A stretch of 13,050 nt of DNA from Marine Group II euryarchaeote MED-G33 (GTDB taxonomy: Archaea; Thermoplasmatota; Poseidoniia; Poseidoniales; Thalassarchaeaceae). Within the stretch, counting starts at the first letter, position 1. Every line of letters starts with the position of its first letter. Below are positions 1-7,557 of this stretch, piece after piece. Below the pieces are notes generated by a model. It saw nothing but the letters and a program-made list of their open reading frames with translations, made no database searches and was not told the DNA's origin. The position numbers and the translations under genes were made by a program. The DNA is taken from NCBI GenBank assembly GCA_949538655.1, contig CATISE010000093.1, positions 1 to 13,050 on the forward strand. Direction: 5' to 3'.

Positions 1-1537
1 AGTACGTTCCTTGGGCCAGATTACTGGGCAAAGATGGGGAGTAAGTTCCACTTCGATAAGAACCCCCCAATATGCTGTTCGCTTGCTGAGTTGAACCTAG
101 TTTGGTATCACTTGTAGTGATGGTTGAATCGGTAGAGATGTACATATCCCAATAGAACCAACTCGATGCATCATCACCAGTATTGTCAATCCTCCAAGAG
201 ATACTCACCTGCTGTCCGGCCTGTGCCGAATTCGGACCAGATGGCGAGTCAGGAACCAAATCCGCGGGCTCTTCGATATCAATTCTTGAACTGGATGAAA
301 CGATGTTATTGGTCTCATCCAACTCATTCACACCGCCACGATTGTCTGCAATCATTCCAAGATAGTGATACCCAGTACTCATGCCTGTTGGGATGGGGAC
401 ATTGTATTCGTAACCGGAGCGGTAAGATCCATCGCTGATACTGCTCACACTAAATTCATCAACGAATGTGTCTGATGTCGTAATGGTCGAATCTGTAGAA
501 AGATACAGTTTCCAGTAGAATGAACCCGAATAATCGGTCCCTATATTGTCAATGCGGTACTGCACGGTGATGGTGTCACCCATGGTTGCAGAAGATGTGG
601 AGGTGCTGACCGAGGTGGCTTCCAAATCGGGGAGATCTTCCTGAAGCGTAATCTGGCCACAAGTTCGGGCATTGTTCGATTCACTAGCTTCATCAACATC
701 GGAATCGACATCGAGTATGTAGCCCCAGTAATAGGTCCCTGCATTGATATTGGAAGGAAGTCTGGTACTGCTTGACAATGAATCTGTTCGGTAGCTACCA
801 GAAGATAGACTGGAAGAGTATTGGTCACTGCCAACCTGTGTATCACTTGTCGTGATGGTGGAATCGGTTGAGAGATACATTGCCCAGTAGAAAGTGCCAG
901 TGGATTGGCCATGGCTACTGGAAACGTCATTCTCATACTGAATTGAGATGGATGAATCGAGATATTCCCCGATGGTACCTGTCGCTGGTGTCGAGCAAGA
1001 CGATGAAGTCGTTCTAGGGACCAAATCAGCCAATTCGTAAACATGGACACGACCTGAATCGTAATCGGCGTTGTTGTTCTCATCGGATTCGCTGACCTGG
1101 CTGTTAATATCGACAATCATGCCGACGTAGTAGTAGCCACCAGTCATCGATGATGGGATGGTCACAGACTTGGTCGAATAGCGTGTGCTGCCTGCCGAAA
1201 TACTAGATTGCGACCAATCATCCAACTGATAGTCACTGGTGGTAATCGTGGTATCTGTAGACAAATATAACGCCCATCTGAACGAACCTGACGATGAATC
1301 TCCATCGTTCTTGATGCGAGTGCTGATACTCTTGGAATCCCCGGCATCAACGGTACTCCAAGAGGCCGAGAGATAATCGACAATCAGATCAGGGCCGCTT
1401 CTTGCTCCCGTCTCCATTGGCTCGTTGTAATCAGGGAGCAGGTGCACATCTGTAGCCGGTACAAGTGCCAGTAGCATCGAGGCTAGCGCCGCGAAAACGG
1501 CGATTCGAAGCAGGGTTCCACTGGGCACCATGGACAT
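1..1537 (-). CDS. Secreted CARDB-repeat protein, N-terminal part (runs off window start)
   Basis: The minus-strand frame is open from ATG 1537 to the window edge (512 codons, no stop), so the C-terminus is missing. Residues 1-30 look like a signal peptide: a basic residue followed by a hydrophobic run (RIAVFAALASMLLALV). After that come four related units at about residues 48-166, 169-298, 302-421 and 425-512+. Each begins PDL or ADL, carries YLSTDSTITTSD or a close variant (residues 91-102, 221-232, 345-356, 467-477), and the three complete units end near NNA or NNI. This is the pattern of CARDB-like beta-sandwich domains, which are common in archaeal and bacterial surface proteins. Unit 2 has two cysteines (181, 293) that could form a disulfide. 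It is likely exported and involved in adhesion, surface structure or presentation of an unseen C-terminal domain. A second in-frame ATG lies at 1531. The precise function is unknown. Confidence 0.85.
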   Translation of the reverse strand, partial: MSMVPSGTLLRIAVFAALASMLLALVPATDVHLLPDYNEPMETGARSGPDLIVDYLSASWSTVDAGDSKSISTRIKNDGDSSSGSFRWALYLSTDTTITTSDYQLDDWSQSSISAGSTRYSTKSVTIPSSMTGGYYYVGMIVDINSQVSESDENNNADYDSGRVHVYELADLVPRTTSSSCSTPATGTIGEYLDSSISIQYENDVSSSHGQSTGTFYWAMYLSTDSTITTSDTQVGSDQYSSSLSSGSYRTDSLSSSTRLPSNINAGTYYWGYILDVDSDVDEASESNNARTCGQITLQEDLPDLEATSVSTSTSSATMGDTITVQYRIDNIGTDYSGSFYWKLYLSTDSTITTSDTFVDEFSVSSISDGSYRSGYEYNVPIPTGMSTGYHYLGMIADNRGGVNELDETNNIVSSSSRIDIEEPADLVPDSPSGPNSAQAGQQVSISWRIDNTGDDASSWFYWDMYISTDSTITTSDTKLGSTQQANSILGGSYRSGTYSPSLPSNLAQGTY

Positions 1538-1631
1538 TTAGCGAAACGGGTGTTGAACGAATATGTTGTGGTGAGGCTACAAGGCCCAAATCCTCGGTCA
1601 TATTGATGAACGGTGGAGTTGAGGAGCGACC
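1538..1631. promoter_or_regulatory. Divergent promoter region with two weak TATA-like elements
   Basis: This 94-bp spacer separates the divergent CARDB-protein and SprT-like genes. On plus, TCATATTGAT at about 1598-1607 is centred roughly 30 bp before ATG 1632. On minus, AACATATTCG at about 1558-1567 is centred roughly 25 bp before ATG 1537. Both spacings suit archaeal TATA boxes serving leaderless or nearly leaderless transcripts, and neither start has a clear Shine-Dalgarno sequence. The elements are degenerate, so the call rests on position more than on match quality. Confidence 0.35.
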
Positions 1632-2171
1632 ATGGAGGTTGAGGATTTACTGACCAATCTTTCGAAATCAGTCGTCCTCACAATGCGGCAAATTCCTCAA
1701 CTCAGCCTGTTGCCGGTTACAGAATTAGAGAATATACCTCTCGGAAGACTTCGTCGGGATGCAACTCGCCTCCATGCCGTTTGTAGATATCGTAAAGGGG
1801 TGAGAAAGGCTGAAATTTCGGGTCCATCTGATGTCAGGTGTGTCGATGTTCATCCAGCCGCTTTGAACGATGATTGGCAACGTTATGCAGCATTCCTACT
1901 CTATCACGAATATCTGCACGCTCTCGGTTTTGCAGGACACGACAAAACATTTCGGAGCCTTGAGGCTTTGTGGCCTGATGAGGTGGCTAGAAATATGGGC
2001 CAAGCATTTGGTAAACACCTACGGAAACGTACTGCAAAATGGCTTTGGAAATGCCCGCAATGCTCCAAAGAGTATCCTCGTTCGAGACGGGGCATGGGGC
2101 GATACCGATGCAGGGAATGTCAGGTAACTCTAATCGATGTGAGGGCTGAAGCGTCCGGGCCGAATGCCTAA
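1632..2171 (+). CDS. SprT-like zinc metalloprotease with C-terminal zinc ribbon
   Basis: This 179-residue soluble protein has HEYLH at residues 92-96, followed by GH at 102-103 and an aromatic/hydrophobic stretch ending LWP. The HExxH zinc site with a downstream histidine is the signature of the SprT-like (SprT/Spartan) gluzincin group. The C-terminal 40 residues form a zinc ribbon with Cys 141, 144, 160 and 163, also typical of SprT-like proteins. Eukaryotic Spartan cleaves DNA-protein crosslinks; a similar role here is inference from the family and is mildly supported by Hel308 and RadA elsewhere in the window. The start is ATG 1632; there is no clear ribosome-binding site, which fits a leaderless transcript. 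The following membrane-protein gene begins 24 bp after the stop on the same strand and may be co-transcribed. It could instead be a minimal zinc metallopeptidase with another substrate. Confidence 0.8.
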   Translation: MEVEDLLTNLSKSVVLTMRQIPQLSLLPVTELENIPLGRLRRDATRLHAVCRYRKGVRKAEISGPSDVRCVDVHPAALNDDWQRYAAFLLYHEYLHALGFAGHDKTFRSLEALWPDEVARNMGQAFGKHLRKRTAKWLWKCPQCSKEYPRSRRGMGRYRCRECQVTLIDVRAEASGPNA

Positions 2172-2195
2172 GCATCCCGACCCTAGCCTAGAGAC

Positions 2196-4187
2196 ATGAA
2201 TTGCAGAGTGGGGCTGGTCGCTCTGACCCTTTTCTTGCTCTCGATGGTCCCGATTGCTATAGCCGATTTATCGACCGAAGGGCAAACTCTGAATCTCGTT
2301 TGTTCAAACGATGATTGTTCATTGTCGAACAACGCTGTGGGAGATTCAATTCTAAGTGAAGAGGAAAGAGATGCGAATCCACTCCAACCAGTTACAGTTA
2401 CACTTGAATTTCCGATGCGCCCTGATCAAACGAGTGTGAGCCTACTACCCAGTGTAGTAGAATCGATGATTTTTGATTTTAGAATTCAGGAAGACGGTGT
2501 CGGGCTGGCACGTCCCGATTTATACATTGAACTCATCTTGGGACCTTCGACGAATTCCTGGATGATTTCGGCTCCAGGTCCAAGTAATGCACCAGGGAAT
2601 CAAGAACCATATGTATTGGAAAATGAAGATTTGGATATCTCGAATGGACGGATTCTTTCTCCGCTAGATCAAGTTCTATTGAGAGTTTCATTTGATATCG
2701 ACCAACCCGTCACATGGGAATTGCACCTCGCTGGAAATTCCAATATTGTATTGCCGATTGAATGGAGTATTGACGCTGAGGCGGCGAACGTCGATGAACC
2801 TACAAGCCTCTCTGAACCGCGTTCGATTTCACTCATTGGTTCAACGACATTTGGGGGACTGATGAGCAGCGATGTCGATTGTTACCAATTTGATGTTGAT
2901 GAACAATTGAGTGTGCTTACCGTTACGGTTTCTTGGGAGGCCACACCCCTAGAGGTTGAACAATCCAATGCAATACCCGAATTTTGGGATGCCCAAGGGC
3001 GTTCTGAAGAAACACCCGAAATCCGAACACGGTATGAGGGTGAAATTGTCGTCAACGAATTCCGATGGAGTGAGCCTGAGGGGGGGCAGCATACACTTTG
3101 TTGGACTGGAATCGAAGATCACTACCAATCATACAGCTTCACCGGCTCACAGTCTATTTTGGGCGTGGGTAGTACATCACCAGAGGAGTTCTCTGGTGAA
3201 GCGACATGGGACGCTGGAACATCACAAGTTGGCCAATTAGATCAAGCGACTGAAACATCCGGTGCAGGTATTTTCACTATGGGAATTGCCGCCATTGGAA
3301 TCTTTGTTGCAATCATTGGATATTTGATGCCTTTATCATCACCCTGGTTACCGAGATTCATGCTCCCAATGTCAATCCTATTGCTATTGTTTGGCGGAAT
3401 CATTTCACCTGCAATATCGATTTCAAATGAATCTCCAAACCCTGGTGAGATGACCTTTGATGAATTGCTGGAACAGCGTTTAGATCGAATCTATCAGGGT
3501 GTAGTTAACGATGATGAGGGTGAATTCGGTCCGCAATGGTATGGTGGATTCTTGGGCGTAACCGCAGGAGAAAGATTGCAATTGATGCTCACCATTGATG
3601 CCATTCACCCACTTGGAGATGGGCGGTGGCAAATTGAAGCTGCAGAACTCGATGGAATCGATCTGGATCGGTGGGTATTTGGAAAATTGAATGATGGTCG
3701 TCTCTCTGCAGATAATGAGATCCGATTTATTCTGAGATCTGGACGACTACTGGCACTCGATTTGTTGCTCCTGGAGGCATTGCTCATCGTAGATGAGAAG
3801 CCCAGAGGAGATGTGTTGCACATAGATTGGGAAATGGTATCTGATCCAGGGCTGGGGTCCCTCAGTTCACCTGCTTGGGCAAGTCGACCGGATTCTGTGA
3901 CCGCTGATGATTGGAATCAAGTAACGGAAGCGATCAAACCAGAACTGTTGTCAGTGTCATTTTGTGATTGCGGAATCGATGCCATGGAACTCTCAATACG
4001 TCCAAATGATGTCTATGGAAATGACTTGATTACCCCTGGTGGAATCCAATCATCAAATGGTTTGATCCCACATGATTTCTGGGTCGCAATGCTTGGGTTA
4101 ACGGTACTGATTTGTGCAGGGTTTGTCGAAAAAGAACGACGGACTCAAGGGATGGCTTTGGCTGAAGAAATCCTAAGTAGAGCATGA
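2196..4187 (+). CDS. Uncharacterised membrane protein with signal peptide and two extracytoplasmic domains
   Basis: I do not recognise the family of this 663-residue protein. Residues 1-23 form a signal peptide (hydrophobic core LVALTLFLLSMVPIAIA). The first ectodomain (about 24-350) includes SDVDCYQFDV near 225-234 and TLCW near 300-303, which resembles a PPC-like beta domain (GDVDxYxF pattern); Cys 229 and 302 could pair. Two transmembrane helices follow at about 357-379 and 387-407. A second domain (about 415-625) begins with a FDELLEQRLDRIYQGVV helix and contains a CDC motif at 590-592. A last transmembrane helix lies at about 628-644, ending in a short charged tail. The predicted topology is therefore ectodomain, TM hairpin, ectodomain, TM, cytoplasmic tail. 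The start is ATG 2196, 24 bp after the SprT-like gene. The stop abuts the convergent gene at 4188. A surface or sensor role is only a guess. Confidence 0.75.
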   Translation: MNCRVGLVALTLFLLSMVPIAIADLSTEGQTLNLVCSNDDCSLSNNAVGDSILSEEERDANPLQPVTVTLEFPMRPDQTSVSLLPSVVESMIFDFRIQEDGVGLARPDLYIELILGPSTNSWMISAPGPSNAPGNQEPYVLENEDLDISNGRILSPLDQVLLRVSFDIDQPVTWELHLAGNSNIVLPIEWSIDAEAANVDEPTSLSEPRSISLIGSTTFGGLMSSDVDCYQFDVDEQLSVLTVTVSWEATPLEVEQSNAIPEFWDAQGRSEETPEIRTRYEGEIVVNEFRWSEPEGGQHTLCWTGIEDHYQSYSFTGSQSILGVGSTSPEEFSGEATWDAGTSQVGQLDQATETSGAGIFTMGIAAIGIFVAIIGYLMPLSSPWLPRFMLPMSILLLLFGGIISPAISISNESPNPGEMTFDELLEQRLDRIYQGVVNDDEGEFGPQWYGGFLGVTAGERLQLMLTIDAIHPLGDGRWQIEAAELDGIDLDRWVFGKLNDGRLSADNEIRFILRSGRLLALDLLLLEALLIVDEKPRGDVLHIDWEMVSDPGLGSLSSPAWASRPDSVTADDWNQVTEAIKPELLSVSFCDCGIDAMELSIRPNDVYGNDLITPGGIQSSNGLIPHDFWVAMLGLTVLICAGFVEKERRTQGMALAEEILSRA

Positions 4188-4919
4188 TTACTCTTCTTCG
4201 AGGTATTTCTCAAGGGAATCTGGGATTCCATCTCCATCTAAATCATCGGTCTTATCCGGGATGTAGTCAAGCATCTCATCGAGCATTGCACGTTCTTCAT
4301 CATCCAAATTGTGGTCACGAAGGGCTTCGACGATTCGGGCCAATTGCTCATCAGCGAGGCCAAGTGGGCGAGCAGCGCCTACAATCAAATCGAGTTCGGC
4401 TTCAGAGACGTGATCATCTTCCAAAGCGGATTCTATTGCAGCACGTGTTGCCATTCGGGCAGCACTTCTCTCTGGAACCTGGAGAACACGTGCCAAGGCA
4501 GTTAATTCAGCCATTTCCTCTTTGGTCACAACTCCATCCTCGTATGCGGATTTATACGCATCAAAGAGAAGTTGTTGGAATTGATCAGGGTACAATAAGA
4601 CGTCACGGATCAGTCCGTAATCGATACTGTCTGCGCCTTCATCCATATCGAGACGAACAATCGATGCGCGGACTTCTTTGAGAAGCATATCCTTGATTCC
4701 ATGACCTAGTAAAATCAAACCCATTGAGACAACTGCGGCGCCTAACCATTGCATCACACCAGTCTCAAAAAGACCACCTGGGTTGAACAATTGGTGTAGC
4801 CCCATGGTGACCATGGCAGCCCCGAGAGCGACTTCGAACCAGTCATTGATATCCGGTTCATCATCGAATAGTGCTAGGCGTGAGGCCAACTCATTTTCGA
4901 TACCGCCGGCTGCTGCCAT
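4188..4919 (-). CDS. Two-TM membrane protein with TerB-like helical repeats and C-terminal calcium-loop motif
   Basis: This gene encodes a 243-residue acidic protein. Two hydrophobic segments lie at about residues 29-47 and 56-75. The soluble part (about 105-220) contains two similar helical units: one around AYEDGVVTKEEMAELTALA and one around ALEDDHVSEAELDLIVGAA. The spacing of acidic loop then helix resembles TerB-like or degenerate EF-hand helical domains. The C-terminus has DLDGDGIPDSLE (226-237), a DxDxDG calcium-binding loop of the EF-hand or thrombospondin type-3 kind. The start was set at ATG 4919; a TTG immediately upstream (4922) is also in frame but less likely. The gene diverges from the Hel308 gene and converges on the 663-residue membrane-protein gene with zero spacer. 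A role in membrane-linked calcium or stress response is a guess from the domain resemblance. Confidence 0.7.
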   Translation of the reverse strand: MAAAGGIENELASRLALFDDEPDINDWFEVALGAAMVTMGLHQLFNPGGLFETGVMQWLGAAVVSMGLILLGHGIKDMLLKEVRASIVRLDMDEGADSIDYGLIRDVLLYPDQFQQLLFDAYKSAYEDGVVTKEEMAELTALARVLQVPERSAARMATRAAIESALEDDHVSEAELDLIVGAARPLGLADEQLARIVEALRDHNLDDEERAMLDEMLDYIPDKTDDLDGDGIPDSLEKYLEEE

Positions 4920-5005
4920 CAAACCTGCTTGAACTGCGAGAGCACTTCACACTTCCGCGGCGTTTGACCCGTATCCTTTTGGGCGGTGAACGGTGGTCGT
5001 TACCC
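4920..5005. promoter_or_regulatory. Divergent intergenic region upstream of the Hel308-type helicase gene
   Basis: This 86-bp spacer lies between the divergent TerB-like and helicase genes and should hold both promoters. On plus, GTATCCTTTT at 4971-4980 sits about 30 bp before ATG 5006 and is a poor TATA-like candidate. I see no convincing TATA box for the minus gene and no Shine-Dalgarno sequence before either start. Confidence 0.25.
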
Positions 5006-7546
5006 ATGGTCGGTGATGTTCACGAGTTCGACCTCCCACCTAATGTCGCAAATCTTCTGACAGAGGTGTGGGGGATTTCTCGATTCCACCCTCCACAGGC
5101 GGAAGCGATTCCAATCGCCCTGTCCGGTGAAAATTTGTTATTGGCAATTCCGACAGCAAGCGGGAAAAGTTTGGTTGCATATTTGGCAATCCTCCAGCGT
5201 CTCCTGGTTGATCAGCCTGGCAGTCGTGCGTTCTACCTGGTACCTCTCAAAGCCTTGGCATCTGAAAAAGTCGAAGAATTACGGGAGGCGGGTGAAGTAT
5301 TGGGCCTTACTGTCGGCATGGCGGTTGGTGACAGATCGGGAGAAACTGTATCTCTAGATGAAGCAGATATTATCGTTGCAACCAGTGAAAAATTCGATTC
5401 CCTGATGCGCAATCGCAGCGATTTCCTGAATCAGGTCAGCATCGTGGTTGCGGACGAAGTACACCTCATCCATGACCGAAGCCGTGGACCCACGATGGAA
5501 GTGAATCTAGCTCGAGTCAAGCATGAACGCCCAGAAGCGCAAATTCTCGCTCTATCTGCAACGGTTGGAAATGCAAAAGAGATTGCTGAATGGTTGGGTG
5601 CAAAAACCATCCAATCCAACTGGCGTCCCGTCACCCTGCGATATGGGACCGTATGCGATGGATTGGTTGAACCCAGATTACAGGTTGGACCTGAACAAGA
5701 AAATTTGAAACTCCCCCCTCCGTTTGAACTTCCAGATCAAGGTGATGAGTTGCGTAATGTATTGCTCTCAACCATTCAAGATTCAGGACAAGTTTTGGTT
5801 TTTCGGGGAACTCGAAGATTTGCCGAGGGTAGTGCAAAAAAACTCGGTGAATGGATGTTCAAACGAATGCAATCTTGGTTGAAAACACCCGAAGATGCCC
5901 CGGAAGATCTGGATGTTCAATCTCGTTTGACTGCACTTGCAGAAATTGCCACTGCAATCGAAGGCAGTGAAGAATCGACGATGATGGGTGAAAGATTGGC
6001 TGAGGCACTTCGAGGCGGTGTTGCTTTCCATCACGCGGGATTAACCACTGGCCAAAGACGCATTATTGAAACTGCATTTAGAGAGAGAGTCTTGTTTGCC
6101 ATTTGTGCAACACCAACACTCGCTGCAGGAGTGAACCTACCCGCTCGCCGTGTTGTTGTTCGTGACTTGACGCGTTGGGAAGATGGCTTGAGTCGACCTT
6201 TGCCAAGAATGGAAGTTCACCAAATGCTCGGTAGAGCGGGTAGACCGAGATATGACTCCGTTGGAGATGCATGGCTAATTGCTAGACATCTGGAACACGC
6301 AGATGATATCGCAGAACTCTACTTTGAACAAGATCCTGAAGCCGTAGAATCGAAACTTGCGGCCGATCCTGCAATGCGCGTTCATGTGCTTGCTTCAATT
6401 GCCACAGGAGGGCAACGTGACCGAGATGCGATTGGACGTTTTTTCCAACAGACATTCTTAGGGCACGGTGTAGAAAGTGACTGGTTGCAAGGCAGAATTG
6501 ACGAGATTATCTCTTGGTTGGCTACACACCGATTCATTGAACGAACAGGTGAGGATGTGGCTGTTCTTGAGCGCTTGGGCAAAGGAAAAACAACTCAAAT
6601 CGAAGAGGAATGGGATGACGATATGCCGATGTGGGCAAAGAGTGCACAGTCGGTTGAAGGAGTTGAAATCTCAGAATATGTTGAACCGAAACCAAGACCA
6701 AAACGACCAGCAGTCATTGGTTTCCAGAAAGCAGGGGACCTCTCAAGTCCACCTTTGGAAGAGATTGTTCCCGATTCTCCTGCGATGACCTACAGCGCCA
6801 CACCATTCGGAGAGCGAGTTAGTCGTCTATACCTAGACCCATTGTCTGGATTGATCTTGCGAGAGGGGCTCCGTCAAGCAAGGAAAATCCTTTGCAGGGT
6901 GATTGAAGATCGCTCAATTTCACCCTGGGCTTTACTGCATTTGGTCTCTTGTACTCCTGATTTCCCTCCGCTTTGGCCTTCAGGAAAACAAATGCAAATG
7001 ATGACTCAAAAAGTGAACGCAATGTCTGATCAGATACTTCTTGATGGGCATGAATTGAATACACTTGGATACATGCCTGAAGCGGAAAGTCTCGCCAAAA
7101 GTGCTTGGACACTAAGCCAATGGATTGAAGAGAATTCTCTGCGAGAAATCGAAAAGGAATTGGGAGTCGCTCCTGGTGATCTCAGAGTTAGAGTAGATCA
7201 TGCAGATTGGCTGATGAATGCAACCCGGCAGATTTGTGTAAACGATGATGAAGTTGATGCTTCATTGCAAAAGGCCGATATCGATTTGTTGGAGATGCTC
7301 GATGTCATGCGCAAACGAGTCACAAATGGTTGCAAGGAAGATCTGCTCGCGTTAATCGCGATTCGAGGTGTTGGTCGAGTTCGTGCGAGAACATTGGCGA
7401 ACCATGGTTACAGAACACCTCTTGAGATTTGCAGAATCACAAAAAAATCAGCTCAGAAACTTGCCGACGAAAGGGGATGGAGTCCTCAATTGGTTGAGAA
7501 CATCATGCAGGCTGCAGACCGAGCCATCCAAACACGCAGCAGATAG
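5006..7546 (+). CDS. hel308: Hel308-type Ski2-family DNA helicase
   Basis: This superfamily 2 helicase, 846 residues from ATG 5006, unwinds DNA 3'-5' and acts at stalled or branched replication forks in archaea. Motifs in order are: a Q-like motif FHPPQAEAI (27-35), Walker A IPTASGKS (48-55), Ia YLVPLKALASEK (77-88), DEVH box (150-153), SAT (184-186), motif IV region VLVFRGTRR (263-271), FHHAGL (341-346), ATPTLAAGVNLP (368-379) and QMLGRAGRP (406-414). A winged-helix segment (about 455-525), a ratchet domain (about 600-770) and a C-terminal helix-hairpin-helix (LIAIRGVGRVRARTLANHG, 783-801) complete the Hel308 layout. A charged linker of about 70 residues (526-596) between the winged helix and ratchet is longer than I expect for the family, whose members are usually near 700 residues. 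The frame is open upstream to 4871, but that extension overlaps the opposite gene and lacks family motifs. cgi121 follows 11 bp downstream. Confidence 0.93.
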   Translation: MVGDVHEFDLPPNVANLLTEVWGISRFHPPQAEAIPIALSGENLLLAIPTASGKSLVAYLAILQRLLVDQPGSRAFYLVPLKALASEKVEELREAGEVLGLTVGMAVGDRSGETVSLDEADIIVATSEKFDSLMRNRSDFLNQVSIVVADEVHLIHDRSRGPTMEVNLARVKHERPEAQILALSATVGNAKEIAEWLGAKTIQSNWRPVTLRYGTVCDGLVEPRLQVGPEQENLKLPPPFELPDQGDELRNVLLSTIQDSGQVLVFRGTRRFAEGSAKKLGEWMFKRMQSWLKTPEDAPEDLDVQSRLTALAEIATAIEGSEESTMMGERLAEALRGGVAFHHAGLTTGQRRIIETAFRERVLFAICATPTLAAGVNLPARRVVVRDLTRWEDGLSRPLPRMEVHQMLGRAGRPRYDSVGDAWLIARHLEHADDIAELYFEQDPEAVESKLAADPAMRVHVLASIATGGQRDRDAIGRFFQQTFLGHGVESDWLQGRIDEIISWLATHRFIERTGEDVAVLERLGKGKTTQIEEEWDDDMPMWAKSAQSVEGVEISEYVEPKPRPKRPAVIGFQKAGDLSSPPLEEIVPDSPAMTYSATPFGERVSRLYLDPLSGLILREGLRQARKILCRVIEDRSISPWALLHLVSCTPDFPPLWPSGKQMQMMTQKVNAMSDQILLDGHELNTLGYMPEAESLAKSAWTLSQWIEENSLREIEKELGVAPGDLRVRVDHADWLMNATRQICVNDDEVDASLQKADIDLLEMLDVMRKRVTNGCKEDLLALIAIRGVGRVRARTLANHGYRTPLEICRITKKSAQKLADERGWSPQLVENIMQAADRAIQTRSR

Positions 7547-7557
7547 CCGACCGATTG

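Noticed and set aside
541..1116. 191-residue open frame on the minus strand
   Set aside because: It overlaps the CARDB-repeat protein in another frame on the same strand. Its translation has no recognisable domain, while the chosen frame shows four clear repeats and a signal peptide.
115..1270. Regularly spaced similar DNA segments resembling a repeat array
   Set aside because: The period is about 360-390 bp and the similarity follows the protein repeats. The spacing is far too long for a CRISPR array, so it is CARDB coding sequence.
1162..1383. 73-residue open frame on the minus strand
   Set aside because: It is an out-of-frame shadow within the CARDB-repeat gene.
4184..4681. 165-residue open frame on plus
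   Set aside because: It is antisense to the TerB-like gene; its His- and Arg-rich translation is typical of a shadow frame, whereas the minus frame has TM segments and domain-like units.
4871..5005. 45-residue N-terminal extension of the helicase
   Set aside because: It overlaps the divergent gene's coding region, carries no helicase motif, and the Hel308 N-terminus fits ATG 5006.
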